A DNA stretch of 64,000 nt from Nitrospirota bacterium (GTDB lineage: Bacteria > Nitrospirota > Thermodesulfovibrionia > Thermodesulfovibrionales > UBA6898). The translations under genes were made by a program, and so were the position numbers. This document shows, piece after piece, positions 18,576 through 28,299 of the stretch (the first letter of the stretch is position 1; each line of letters opens with the position of its first letter). The notes beneath the pieces are model-generated. The model searched no databases and had not been told where the DNA came from. It saw only the letters and a list, made by a program, of their open reading frames with translations. The stretch covers positions 1 through 64,000 of the forward strand of contig JAJRYC010000017.1 in assembly GCA_024275975.1 (NCBI GenBank). The letters run 5' to 3'.

Positions 18576-19709
18576 ATGAAACAGGACAGAGCCATCTCTC
18601 TTATTCTTTTGTTGTCAAGAGTCAGTCCTTTCGCTGAAATCATCGGAACCGCGGAGCAGATAATAAAAGAGGGGGTTGACTGGAAGAAGTTTTGCAATTT
18701 GTCCATGGTTCATGGCGTGGCCCCCCTGATATACAAAAATATCGGTTCATTCAGTGACCTGCCGGAAGATGTCCTGAATATTCTGAAATCGGCATATTTC
18801 CATAACCTGAGAGATTCCCTGTCAGCGGCTTATGAACTCGCGGGGATAGTGGCTGCACTCGAAGAAGAAGGGATTGATGTGGTCCCTGTAAAGGGTCTCC
18901 TTATGACGGAAGAACTTTACGGAGATATCGGCCTGTATCCGTCGGCGGACATCGATATTCTGGTAAAAAGAGAGGATGTTCACAAGGCGGCCGGGATAAT
19001 GAAAGAGACAGGCTATGATGGTGAATCCGGCATGGATGAGTTCCGGCTTGATAATTACCAGGATGTCTCTTTCCACAAGGCCGGCAAAAAGCCTGTTGAA
19101 ATGCATATCTCGCTCGGGAAACCGAGGTATTTCAATCTGCCCTGGAATTTCTGGTGGGAAGATTTGAGGGAGAAAGATTTCGATGGCCGTGGATATAAGG
19201 TTCTGTCTCCCGAAAAAACCCTTGTCTACGCATGCATGCACCTCTTCGGTCACGGGTATTCCCCCTTCAAGTTTATCGTGGGTGTCGCTGAAATGCTCAG
19301 GATTTTCAGGGACGTGTTGAGATGGGATAAATTATTGGAATATTCGGAGAGGTATAATGTATATCAGCCGATGATGCTCTCCCTGTATTTAGCGTCAAAG
19401 CTCCTGGATGCGCCCCTTCCGCAGGAAATTACCGGTCGCCTGAAAAAGCTTTCACCGAAGGAAGAGTGGATTTATAAAAAGATCGAGACGTATATTTTTA
19501 TAGGGAAAGTCAGGTTTTCCAGGATTATGTTCTTATTGACCTCCCTTCGATCAGGTCTTCCTGAACTCTTTACGTATCTGGTGAGCTGGTTCTTCCCGCC
19601 GCTTAAGGAGGTGTCGTACAGATACGCGGTCCCTTTGAGATCAAAGAAGATCTTTCTTTATTATCTCCTGAATCCTGTATTGCTTTTATCTAAAAAAAGA
19701 AATATATAG
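18576..19709 (+). CDS. uncharacterised nucleotidyltransferase family protein (NTP_transf_5 type)
   Basis: A 377-aa protein resembling the NTP_transf_5 family. The nucleotidyltransferase-like core is VVPVKGLLMTEELYGDIGLY followed by ADIDILVKREDVHKA at about residues 112-135. The paired acidic DID motif is the putative metal site. A further Asp/His cluster occurs in KPVEMHISLG near residue 172. The enzyme activity is not known. Such proteins occur repeatedly in exopolysaccharide loci and, as I recall, beside HprK-like kinases and PqqD-like proteins, both of which occur in this window about 12 kb away. It is transcribed with the GDP-sugar genes (11 bases after manB). A lipid- or peptide-linked nucleotidyl transfer is possible, without direct evidence. 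Confidence 0.7.
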   Translation: MKQDRAISLILLLSRVSPFAEIIGTAEQIIKEGVDWKKFCNLSMVHGVAPLIYKNIGSFSDLPEDVLNILKSAYFHNLRDSLSAAYELAGIVAALEEEGIDVVPVKGLLMTEELYGDIGLYPSADIDILVKREDVHKAAGIMKETGYDGESGMDEFRLDNYQDVSFHKAGKKPVEMHISLGKPRYFNLPWNFWWEDLREKDFDGRGYKVLSPEKTLVYACMHLFGHGYSPFKFIVGVAEMLRIFRDVLRWDKLLEYSERYNVYQPMMLSLYLASKLLDAPLPQEITGRLKKLSPKEEWIYKKIETYIFIGKVRFSRIMFLLTSLRSGLPELFTYLVSWFFPPLKEVSYRYAVPLRSKKIFLYYLLNPVLLLSKKRNI

Positions 19710-19775
19710 TGATTTTCCGGAAAAAAATCCGTTATATGTTTATAATATGCGTAAATTAATTAATATGGATAACTT

Positions 19776-21104
19776 ATGGCCAAGACTTCTGAACATCTGA
19801 GCAAATTACTGGGTAAAATAGAGAACAGGACCGCTTCAATCGGTATCATCGGACTCGGCTATGTGGGGCTTCCTCTCGTGATCGAATTTAACCGGGCCGG
19901 ATTTAATGTGACGGGTTTTGATCTCGACACAAAAAAGATATCCCTGCTGAAGCAGGGAAAGAGTTATATCAGGCATATACCGTCCGAAAAGATCAGGGAA
20001 ATGAACCGGACAGGGCGGTTCGCGCCAACAAATATCTTCTCTCATATAAAAACCGTTGACTGTCTGCTTATATGCGTGCCGACTCCGTTAAATGAGCATA
20101 GGGAACCGGACATCTCTTATGTGATCGAGACTACGGATACGATAAGCAGGTACCTGCGTCCGGGCCATCTTATTATCCTGGAAAGCACTACTTTCCCGGG
20201 AACTACCGATGAAGTTGTCAAGCCGATACTCGAGAAGACTGGACAGAGGGCGGGCAGGGACTTCTCCCTTGCCTATTCGCCTGAACGCGAGGACCCCAAC
20301 AACCCTGACTTTTCTACCTCGTCCATACCTAAAGTCGTTGGAGGCTGTACTCCCCAGTGCCTTAAGGTTGCAAAGGCGCTGTATGACTCCATAATCGTAA
20401 AGACAGTCCCGGTATCCGGTACAAAGGTTGCCGAGTCGAGCAAACTGCTTGAGAATATATACAGGGCGGTGAATATAGCGCTTGTGAATGAACTGAAGGT
20501 CTGTTTTGATCGGATGGGCATAAATGTCTGGGACGTGATCAATGCGTCAAAGACAAAACCGTTCGGTTTTCAGGCGTTTTATCCCGGCCCCGGTCTCGGC
20601 GGTCATTGCATCCCCATTGATCCTTTTTATCTGACATGGAAGGCCCGGGAGTTTGATTTCCATACAAAGTTCATCGAACTCGCGGGTGAAATCAATACAG
20701 GCATGCCTTACTATGTGATCGAAAAGGTTGCCGGAGCGCTCAATACAAAGGGCAGGAGTATCAAGGGCTCCCGTATCCTTGTTCTTGGTCTTTCATATAA
20801 AAAAGATATCGATGATGTGAGAGAATCTCCTTCACTAAAGCTTATCACACTGCTCCGGGAAAGGGGTGCCAGGGTAGACTATAATGACCCTCATGTGCCT
20901 AAAACTCACAAGATGAGGAGCTATGACCTCAAGATGACATCCGTCCCGTTAACAGAGAAAAATTTAAAGAGATATGATTGTCTTATCATCGCAACAGACC
21001 ACTCGGCGTATGACTATAAATATATTGTCAGGCACAGCAGCCTCATTGTCGATACGAGAAACGCGGCAGGCCGGATAAAATCATCAAAGATAATACAGGC
21101 ATAG
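19776..21104 (+). CDS. UDP-N-acetylhexosamine 6-dehydrogenase (WbpA/TviB/WecC type)
   Basis: A 442-aa NAD-dependent nucleotide-sugar dehydrogenase making a UDP-HexNAc uronic acid by two-step oxidation. The N-terminal Rossmann motif is GIIGLGYVGLPLVIEF, with SPEREDPNN, the domain-linking EN-type segment KLLENIYRAVNIALVNELK, and the catalytic Cys in GPGLGGHCIPIDPFYLTWKA near residue 275. The C-terminal domain shows ILVLGLSYKKDIDDVRESPS. The IPIDP motif and SPERE/DPNN favour the UDP-GlcNAc/GalNAc branch over UDP-glucose dehydrogenase, which is present separately at 36151. No partner acetyltransferase or aminotransferase is near, so the simple uronic acid may be the final donor. Confidence 0.88.
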   Translation: MAKTSEHLSKLLGKIENRTASIGIIGLGYVGLPLVIEFNRAGFNVTGFDLDTKKISLLKQGKSYIRHIPSEKIREMNRTGRFAPTNIFSHIKTVDCLLICVPTPLNEHREPDISYVIETTDTISRYLRPGHLIILESTTFPGTTDEVVKPILEKTGQRAGRDFSLAYSPEREDPNNPDFSTSSIPKVVGGCTPQCLKVAKALYDSIIVKTVPVSGTKVAESSKLLENIYRAVNIALVNELKVCFDRMGINVWDVINASKTKPFGFQAFYPGPGLGGHCIPIDPFYLTWKAREFDFHTKFIELAGEINTGMPYYVIEKVAGALNTKGRSIKGSRILVLGLSYKKDIDDVRESPSLKLITLLRERGARVDYNDPHVPKTHKMRSYDLKMTSVPLTEKNLKRYDCLIIATDHSAYDYKYIVRHSSLIVDTRNAAGRIKSSKIIQA

Positions 21105-21184
21105 GATAACTGAACGGACAACAAGCAGGAAATCATAACAACATCTTTTGTTCCGCCTGGATTTCAACTCTATATTCAGCATAG

Positions 21185-22189
<1,005 letters not shown>

Positions 22190-22202
22190 ATATTGACGAG
22201 TG

Positions 22203-22227
22203 AGGCAGGCGTATACGCCTGCCTTTT
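22203..22227 (+). terminator. rho-independent terminator after galE
   Basis: AGGCAGGCGTA meets its exact inverse TACGCCTGCCT (22203-22224), a perfect 22-base palindrome, followed by TTTT. It closes the plus-strand EPS operon and lies between convergent genes. The left side has no long A-run, so it is mainly a plus-strand terminator. Confidence 0.75.
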
Positions 22228-22249
22228 CGATCGCTGACCCGCATCCCGG

Positions 22250-22687
22250 TTAATCCAGATTCAACAATACCATGCCCGATACAGGGTCCAGCTCTCTCTT
22301 TGCTGTCACGCCGTCTATTTCCATTATGACCGCCTCAAGCACCAGGAATGTCTCCGAGTTCTCCCTGAGGCATCCTACCATGACCCTGTCTTTCTTGCCG
22401 AAGGCGCCGTGGAAGTGCACTTTCGGTTCATCCCCCTGCCGGAAGATGGTCCCGAATCCCACGACTTCATGGCTTTCGCCCAGGTGCCTCCATACCGGCA
22501 CGGGCGGGAATTCATATTTTTCAGGGCCGGCAACAATACTGCCTTCCCGCATCCCTCCTATAAGATAAAATACAGCGGACCCGATATCTTCCTTTTTGAC
22601 AATATCCACCAGATTCCCGATCACCTCATCCCGGTCTTCAAACCTTACGACAACGATTCTTCCGGGCCTTCCAACCTGATACTTCAT
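22250..22687 (-). CDS. PPC domain (DUF296) protein
   Basis: A 145-aa protein of the plants-and-prokaryotes-conserved (PPC/DUF296) family. The N-terminal YQVGRPGRIVVVRFEDRDEV, GSAVFYLIGGMREGSIVAG, and the family metal/ligand segment PKVHFHGAFGKKD (His-X-His) near residue 92 are all present. Plant members are fused to AT-hooks; bacterial single-domain members form trimers and their role is unsettled. A DNA-binding or ligand-sensing role is often stated but not proved. It is the last gene of the minus-strand operon, 76 bases after the ligase-like gene. Confidence 0.82.
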   Translation of the reverse strand: MKYQVGRPGRIVVVRFEDRDEVIGNLVDIVKKEDIGSAVFYLIGGMREGSIVAGPEKYEFPPVPVWRHLGESHEVVGFGTIFRQGDEPKVHFHGAFGKKDRVMVGCLRENSETFLVLEAVIMEIDGVTAKRELDPVSGMVLLNLD

Positions 22688-22763
22688 ATTTCCTCCTTAT
22701 ATGTGTTAATAACAGTATATTTTACAGATATTGACGGCTTTTTTACTGTGCCGATATAAATTG

Positions 22764-25109
22764 CTATCCGCCTGTTAGCTCCTTAAGCCTCTTCTTTGCG
22801 GTCCTGTTATGCGGGGCGATGATCAATGCTTCCCTGTATTCACCGATTGCCTGATTCAGCAACCCCGACTTCTCATAAGCCGCCGCCGCCGTTAATCTTA
22901 TGCCGGCATTGCCGGGGAATTTCAGCACGGCCTGCTTCATTGCCGTAAGTGCGTCGCCGTATAGTCCCTTGTCCCTGTAATATTTATAAATATTCAAAAA
23001 TAATGAGGGGCTGACTTCTTTTTCACCCACTGCGTATACTAATGCATTGCGGTATAACTCCCCGGCCATATAATCCCTGCCGGTATTATTCAGGTAATCC
23101 GCGAAGTTGATATATGGTTCAGCCTTTTCAGGCATGGCGCGCTGAATTTCGTTGTCACCGAACCCGTTCAGGACCATTATAGTGATATATTCCTTTGTCT
23201 TTCCCGGTTCCAGGGATATGGCGTTTTTTATGTAATTAATGCTGCGTTCTTTTTTATTCCGGGACAGCAGCCACAAAACATACATGCGGTATCTTGCAGG
23301 GTTGCTTCTATCGAACCTGATACCGGATTGGAGCAGCCTGTCTGCCGCATCGTAAAGCTTCCTGTCCGACATAACAAGTCCGAGCGTCTGCAGATACCCC
23401 CCATTGGTTGGATTCAGCCGTACGGATTTTCTGTAGCGGCTTAAGGCCCCGGTCTTGTCCGAAAGAAGCCAGTCCATGTTTGCGAGGGCATAATGATACC
23501 TCGCCTCCAGTGGGTCAAGCACTGATGACCTGTATGCTATGTTTCGGATTTCCGCAGCCTCATCAGCCGGGATGTCCGCCCCGGTTTTTTTAGCCTCAAT
23601 TAATGCGAACCCGGTTTTGGCCCTGAGGACGCCGAGATTAAAAATCAGACCGGCGATCAAGATAATTACAGCCACAACCCCTGCCTGTTTAAGCAATGGG
23701 GAATTTGCCTTTTCAGGCCGGGCGACCTTTTTTCTCTCCCCGTGGTTTGTGTTGGCGGAAGCGACGGCGAGGCCGGCGAGGAAGAAAAAATAAAGTCCAT
23801 TTGCTCCTATATGCAGGTTGAAATCAACAAAGCTGTGAATAAGGATATAGACCATACCGCCGAGACTTCCAATAAACAGATACTGCGAATAGGTGTCCCG
23901 CCTATTATGGGATGCCGCCCTGTATGATCTGTATATTACGGCGGACAAAAACCAGCCGGAAAGCAGAACCGCGATGATGCCGCCGTCTGCCAGGAGTTCC
24001 AGGTAATCGTTGTGGGCATGAGCGGCTATCCGGTCGTCGATCAGGGTGCGGTATTTCGGATATATATTAATGAAAGTTCCGAACCCGGTGCCTGTCAGCG
24101 GAAAATCCCTGATGATATTAATACTGTCCCGCCATAGCTGGAGTCTCATCCCGGATATATCGCCATGTGCGTCCCGTATTGAGTCAAATCTTTCGAATAT
24201 CGGGTTCCATCCAAACCATCCAACGGAATACAGTATCAGTATCAATATCAACAAAATTAAGATGCCGGTCTTTTTCTGCCTCCTGGTGATTATTATTCCT
24301 ATGAATATCATCGAAAAACTCAGGCTTATTATGCCGCCCCTCGAGACGCTCAAAAACATGGATGTCGCGATCAATATCGCTGATAAACCGAGAAGTATGT
24401 AAATATTTGTCCCCTGCTGATCGAAAATAGCGGACATATTATCACGGAGGGACCTGTATATAAACTTTGGCTTATATGCAAGAAAGAGGCATAAAACCAC
24501 AGGAAACATCATGCCCATAAGTCCGGCATAATGGTTGCGGTTTACATAAGGGCCGAAGGGCGTTCCTCCCCAGGTCAATTCCCTGACCCAGAATATCCGG
24601 TTGTTTGAGAGTATATGCTGCATAATCCCCAGGAAAGAGAGGAGGGCCATAAATATTACAGTCAGCGCGACAGTCTTCTTCAATACCTTTTTCTCAGACA
24701 GCAACTGTATGGTGAGGACATAAAATGCCGCATAGGCGGTTATTCTGAAAAACTCCATCAGTGTAGCCTTCTGGTTTATCGAGATCGTGATCCAGGAGAC
24801 GGGCCCGGTTATACCGGTCGTTTCTCTGTACAGGGCGTATGTCCCGGGTGAAATAAATTTTACGATGACTGAAGGAAGAGGGACCGCCTGTATTAATATA
24901 TAAGCAAGGAGGAGTATCAGGGGTATAATCCCCGGAACCTTATAAAAAGGACAGGCTTCCTTGCCCGCCGGTTTTTTTAATAAAAGGAGGGATACCGCGA
25001 GAATGGTTGAGGTTTCCATCAGAGTCAGAGACCATTGTTCGACTGCGCCGAATGCAAGGGGCGGGAAGATCAGGGCGAATATAAAAAGTCCATAGCCGGT
25101 TTTTGCCAT
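22764..25109 (-). CDS. O-antigen ligase/polymerase family membrane protein with C-terminal TPR repeats
   Basis: A 781-aa protein. The N-terminal 450 residues have about ten to twelve hydrophobic helices and the Wzy_C/O-antigen ligase signature: NRNHYAGLMGMMFPVVLCLF, SRGGIISLSFSMIFIG, then the large periplasmic loop with LTGTGFGTFINIYPKY and AHAHNDYLELLADGGIIAVL (the conserved His-Asn-Asp-Tyr segment). The C-terminal 300 residues are periplasmic TPR-like helices (for example RYHYALANMDWLLSDKTGAL and PTNGGYLQTLGLVMSDRKLY). Such TPR-bearing ligases occur with Wza/Wzc export systems and may polymerise or transfer the EPS. With the other polymerase gene broken, this could be the working enzyme for the locus. 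Confidence 0.87.
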   Translation of the reverse strand: MAKTGYGLFIFALIFPPLAFGAVEQWSLTLMETSTILAVSLLLLKKPAGKEACPFYKVPGIIPLILLLAYILIQAVPLPSVIVKFISPGTYALYRETTGITGPVSWITISINQKATLMEFFRITAYAAFYVLTIQLLSEKKVLKKTVALTVIFMALLSFLGIMQHILSNNRIFWVRELTWGGTPFGPYVNRNHYAGLMGMMFPVVLCLFLAYKPKFIYRSLRDNMSAIFDQQGTNIYILLGLSAILIATSMFLSVSRGGIISLSFSMIFIGIIITRRQKKTGILILLILILILYSVGWFGWNPIFERFDSIRDAHGDISGMRLQLWRDSINIIRDFPLTGTGFGTFINIYPKYRTLIDDRIAAHAHNDYLELLADGGIIAVLLSGWFLSAVIYRSYRAASHNRRDTYSQYLFIGSLGGMVYILIHSFVDFNLHIGANGLYFFFLAGLAVASANTNHGERKKVARPEKANSPLLKQAGVVAVIILIAGLIFNLGVLRAKTGFALIEAKKTGADIPADEAAEIRNIAYRSSVLDPLEARYHYALANMDWLLSDKTGALSRYRKSVRLNPTNGGYLQTLGLVMSDRKLYDAADRLLQSGIRFDRSNPARYRMYVLWLLSRNKKERSINYIKNAISLEPGKTKEYITIMVLNGFGDNEIQRAMPEKAEPYINFADYLNNTGRDYMAGELYRNALVYAVGEKEVSPSLFLNIYKYYRDKGLYGDALTAMKQAVLKFPGNAGIRLTAAAAYEKSGLLNQAIGEYREALIIAPHNRTAKKRLKELTGG

Positions 25110-25196
25110 TAATGCCTTTTCCCTTCCGCCGGAATGTCTGTTGCCGCGGGTTTCATTCCGGAGAGACAGCCGGAAAGACTGAATGAACGGAGTCTG

Positions 25197-27395
25197 CTAT
25201 CTGGACGTCTCCTCTGATGAATCATAGCCATTATTATATCCGTAATAGTATCCGCCATGTTTCATGTCAACGCGGTTAATCACAATACCTAGCAGATTCG
25301 ATTCCATATCATGCAATGATTTCAGCCCCCTGCTCAGGCTTTCGAATGTGGTGCTGCCGGCCTTTGCAACTATTATAGTCCCGTCAAGCAGCTTGCTTAA
25401 AATAAGGCTGTCTGTCACAGACAGCAGCGGCGAAGAATCCCAGATGATAATATCGAACCGCTCATTAATGACTTTAAGCAGGTTCTCCATCCTGTTGGAG
25501 CTTAATAATTCTGACGGGTTGGGTGGGACCGGGCCCGAAGGCAAGACACTCAGGTTGCAGGGTTCCGGCATAGTTCCTATTGAGATAATATTGAGATCGG
25601 ATACTCCCGCCAGGTATGTGCTCAGCCCCTTCGAATTATCCAGCCCGAATATTTTATGAATGCGGGGTCTCCTCAAATCACTATCAATGAGCAGGACGGA
25701 GTGCTCCGCAAGGGCGATCGTCAGAGCAAGGTTACAGGCAGTGGTGGTTTTGCCTTCGCCAACAGTTATGCTTGTGACGAGTATATTTTGGGGAGGTTTG
25801 TCGGCTGATGAAAGTAGAATTGCGGTCCTTATCCCCTTATAGCTTTCGGCGATAACGGATTGATGTTCTCTCGTAACAATGATGTCGATATTTTTTTCGC
25901 GGGACCTTGAAAGCATGACCATTCCGAGCACAGGCACACCGAGCCGCAGGTCAATATCCTCGGGGGACTTGACTGTATTGTCCAGATATTCCAGAAAGAA
26001 TACCATTCCCATACCTCCCATCAGTCCGACAATCAGGCCCAGCAAGGTATTAAGAGGTTTGTTCGGTTTGACCGGAAACTCGGGCATTGCTGCTTTTTCT
26101 ACAACCCATACATCCACGGTGCGGATATCCTGGGTAATATTATGCTCCTTGATTTTCCTGATAATCACATCAAAAAGCTGTTTGTTGGTCTCAACCTCCC
26201 TCTTTAATGCATTGTACTGTATGAATTTCTGGTTGAGCTCCAGTGTCTCGGTTTTGGTCCTATCCGCCATTTTACGGAAGTTTTCCTCGTTGGCCCTGGC
26301 CAGCGCATATCTGTTTTTTATCGTCTCGATAACTCTCCTGATCTCCTCCGTCTTTTTTTCGTTTAATATCTTGAGGTCTCCCATTGCCGTTATCATGACG
26401 GGATGTTTCCGGCCAAATTTCTTTGACATTTCAATGATATTCTGTTCAGCCTTCAGTATCTGCATCCTTAGCTCCTGGACTGTCGGGTCGGAAGCGACCG
26501 CAGGGATGGTCCCGACATTTTCGAGGTCCAGAGACATCTCTTTTACAGTGGTATAAAGCGTTTCCATCTCTTTCCTGTCCGTTTCAGCCCTGGCGATTTT
26601 AGAGGCGACTTCCGAGAGTTTCTCGGGCACCAATGCGAGCCTGTTCTCAAGGGTGACGATATCGTTGCGCTCCATATATTTCTGTAATGCGTTCTCCGAC
26701 TCTGCGAGTCTCGCCCTCTCTTTGTCGGCCTTCTCCGTCAGCCAGCTGATCGCGTGTCTGGAAGTGCTTATATTCATCTCAAGGATATCATCCATGTATG
26801 CCTTTGTCACTGAATTTACGATCAATGTGGCGAATTCGGGATTAGTGGACCTATAGCTGATATTGACAAGCGTGCTGTTTTTTATTGGGTTTATTGTGAT
26901 TGAACCGCTTATCATCCGCGCAAGCCGGTCGGAAGCAGACACGGTTTCATCCGATTTAATCTCCCCTCTGTTTCCGGTGTCCGGCTCCGGTTTCGAGATT
27001 CCCGTTACGTTTAAAATCACGGAAAATATTTTCCTGAACCATCCGACTGTTCCCTGAATTATACCGGGACTCTTACTTTTGTTCGGGAACCAGGTCTCTT
27101 CCTTTGTGTCGAGAGAAAGCAGGTTGACGACCCTCTCCGCGACAGAACGGCTTTTTATGAGTTGATATTGTGTATTATAGAAATCAGGGTCATAAGGGAC
27201 ATAATAAAAATCCGCCAGATTACTGGGCTTGGGTTTCTGTATCAGCACCTTTGTCGTCGCCTCGTAAACCGGTGTGGTCGAAAACGTTGCTATTACGGTA
27301 ATGACAAATAACGCTATGAATATAGTAAAAAAGGTGTACCTTCTTTTAACTATTACCCTGTAATATTCTCTTAGATGGATCTCTCTTTCTTCCAT
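25197..27395 (-). CDS. polysaccharide co-polymerase / BY-type tyrosine autokinase (Wzc-like)
   Basis: A 732-aa inner-membrane protein controlling EPS chain length and export. The N terminus has a Wzz domain with a helix near residue 20-40 (RYTFFTIFIALFVITVIATF), a long periplasmic coiled-coil (about 190-400, including the GKKFGRKHPVMITAMG-like turn), and a second helix after PNKPLNTLLGLIVGLMGGMG. The C-terminal bacterial tyrosine kinase domain (from about 520) shows Walker A VGEGKTTTACNLA, Walker A' LLIDSDLRRPRIHK, and Walker B IIIWDSSPLL. The extreme C terminus is a Tyr cluster (HGGYYYGYNNGYDSS), the usual autophosphorylation site. The gene starts 3 bases after wza-like, with which it forms a trans-envelope complex. 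Confidence 0.93.
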   Translation of the reverse strand: MEEREIHLREYYRVIVKRRYTFFTIFIALFVITVIATFSTTPVYEATTKVLIQKPKPSNLADFYYVPYDPDFYNTQYQLIKSRSVAERVVNLLSLDTKEETWFPNKSKSPGIIQGTVGWFRKIFSVILNVTGISKPEPDTGNRGEIKSDETVSASDRLARMISGSITINPIKNSTLVNISYRSTNPEFATLIVNSVTKAYMDDILEMNISTSRHAISWLTEKADKERARLAESENALQKYMERNDIVTLENRLALVPEKLSEVASKIARAETDRKEMETLYTTVKEMSLDLENVGTIPAVASDPTVQELRMQILKAEQNIIEMSKKFGRKHPVMITAMGDLKILNEKKTEEIRRVIETIKNRYALARANEENFRKMADRTKTETLELNQKFIQYNALKREVETNKQLFDVIIRKIKEHNITQDIRTVDVWVVEKAAMPEFPVKPNKPLNTLLGLIVGLMGGMGMVFFLEYLDNTVKSPEDIDLRLGVPVLGMVMLSRSREKNIDIIVTREHQSVIAESYKGIRTAILLSSADKPPQNILVTSITVGEGKTTTACNLALTIALAEHSVLLIDSDLRRPRIHKIFGLDNSKGLSTYLAGVSDLNIISIGTMPEPCNLSVLPSGPVPPNPSELLSSNRMENLLKVINERFDIIIWDSSPLLSVTDSLILSKLLDGTIIVAKAGSTTFESLSRGLKSLHDMESNLLGIVINRVDMKHGGYYYGYNNGYDSSEETSR

Positions 27396-27398
27396 GTA

Positions 27399-28190
27399 TC
27401 AGAAGAAACTTTCGGGGACGATGATAATGTCCTCGGGAAGGACCGGCTCATCCATTTTTGCCCTTTTGATAATTTCTTCCTTCCCCTCTGTCTTTCTCAG
27501 GATTTTGACCCTTCCCCTTGATGCCGTATCTGTAAATCCGCCTGCCTTTGTAATGGACTTGATAACGGTTGAGCCTGCCTCATATCTGTACGCGTCAGGC
27601 TTCTTCACCTCCCCTGTAACATAAAACAGGCCGGCCTTCCCGATATAGATGTTATCACCGTCCATTATCGGCACATCCAGTGACGTGTCCCCGTCTTCTA
27701 TGAGCCTTTTTAGATCGATAACTATTTTGTTTCCATTACCGCCGGGCTGTCCGGCCCTTCTTTTTATTACCGCTTTATCTCCAGCTTCTTTTGTTAAGCC
27801 GCCCGCTTTTGAAAGGAACTCCAGAAATGTTGTTTCTCCATGAAGTTCGTAAATACCGGGATTTTTTATCTGTCCCATGATGACGGTCTTTTTGCTCCTG
27901 AACTCTTCAATGAATACAGCCACGTGGGGGTTGACGATGTATCCATCGGCAAGAAGATCCGACATCTTCCGGGAAATCTGGGCCGCCGTCATCCCCGCCA
28001 CATCTATATTGCCTATCAGCGGAAAATTAATTACACCGTTGCTGCTGATCCTTGCGGTTGTGTCAAGATCAGGATTGTCATAAACAGTTATTTTCAATAT
28101 GTCATCTTTGCCCACAATATAATCCCCGGCATATGGAGTCTGGACCATCAACAGAATCAGTCCGATTATTAATGAAAAATATTTGCTCAT
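27399..28190 (-). CDS. polysaccharide export outer-membrane protein (Wza-like, SLBB)
   Basis: A 263-aa secreted protein with an N-terminal signal peptide (MSKYFSLIIGLILLMVQTPY) but no lipobox Cys, unlike Wza of Escherichia coli. The Poly_export domain starts YIVGKDDILKITVYDNPDLD at about residue 24 and continues ISSNGVINFPLIGNIDVAGM. Two SLBB beta-grasp repeats follow (VIMGQIKNPGIYELHGETTF and LFYVTGEVKKPDAYRYEAGS). It forms the periplasmic/outer-membrane channel that Wzc opens. The missing lipid anchor and missing C-terminal amphipathic helix suggest that the separate barrel protein encoded just upstream provides the outer-membrane pore. Confidence 0.92.
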   Translation of the reverse strand: MSKYFSLIIGLILLMVQTPYAGDYIVGKDDILKITVYDNPDLDTTARISSNGVINFPLIGNIDVAGMTAAQISRKMSDLLADGYIVNPHVAVFIEEFRSKKTVIMGQIKNPGIYELHGETTFLEFLSKAGGLTKEAGDKAVIKRRAGQPGGNGNKIVIDLKRLIEDGDTSLDVPIMDGDNIYIGKAGLFYVTGEVKKPDAYRYEAGSTVIKSITKAGGFTDTASRGRVKILRKTEGKEEIIKRAKMDEPVLPEDIIIVPESFF

Positions 28191-28299
28191 TCCAGGTATT
28201 CCCCCATAGCCATTAAACTCTAAATCTCTTCCCTATGTCAAGACAAAAATGTTAGTAAATTTAAAAGCTTTTCAGCAGTAGAAATGGAGATCGGAAAGA

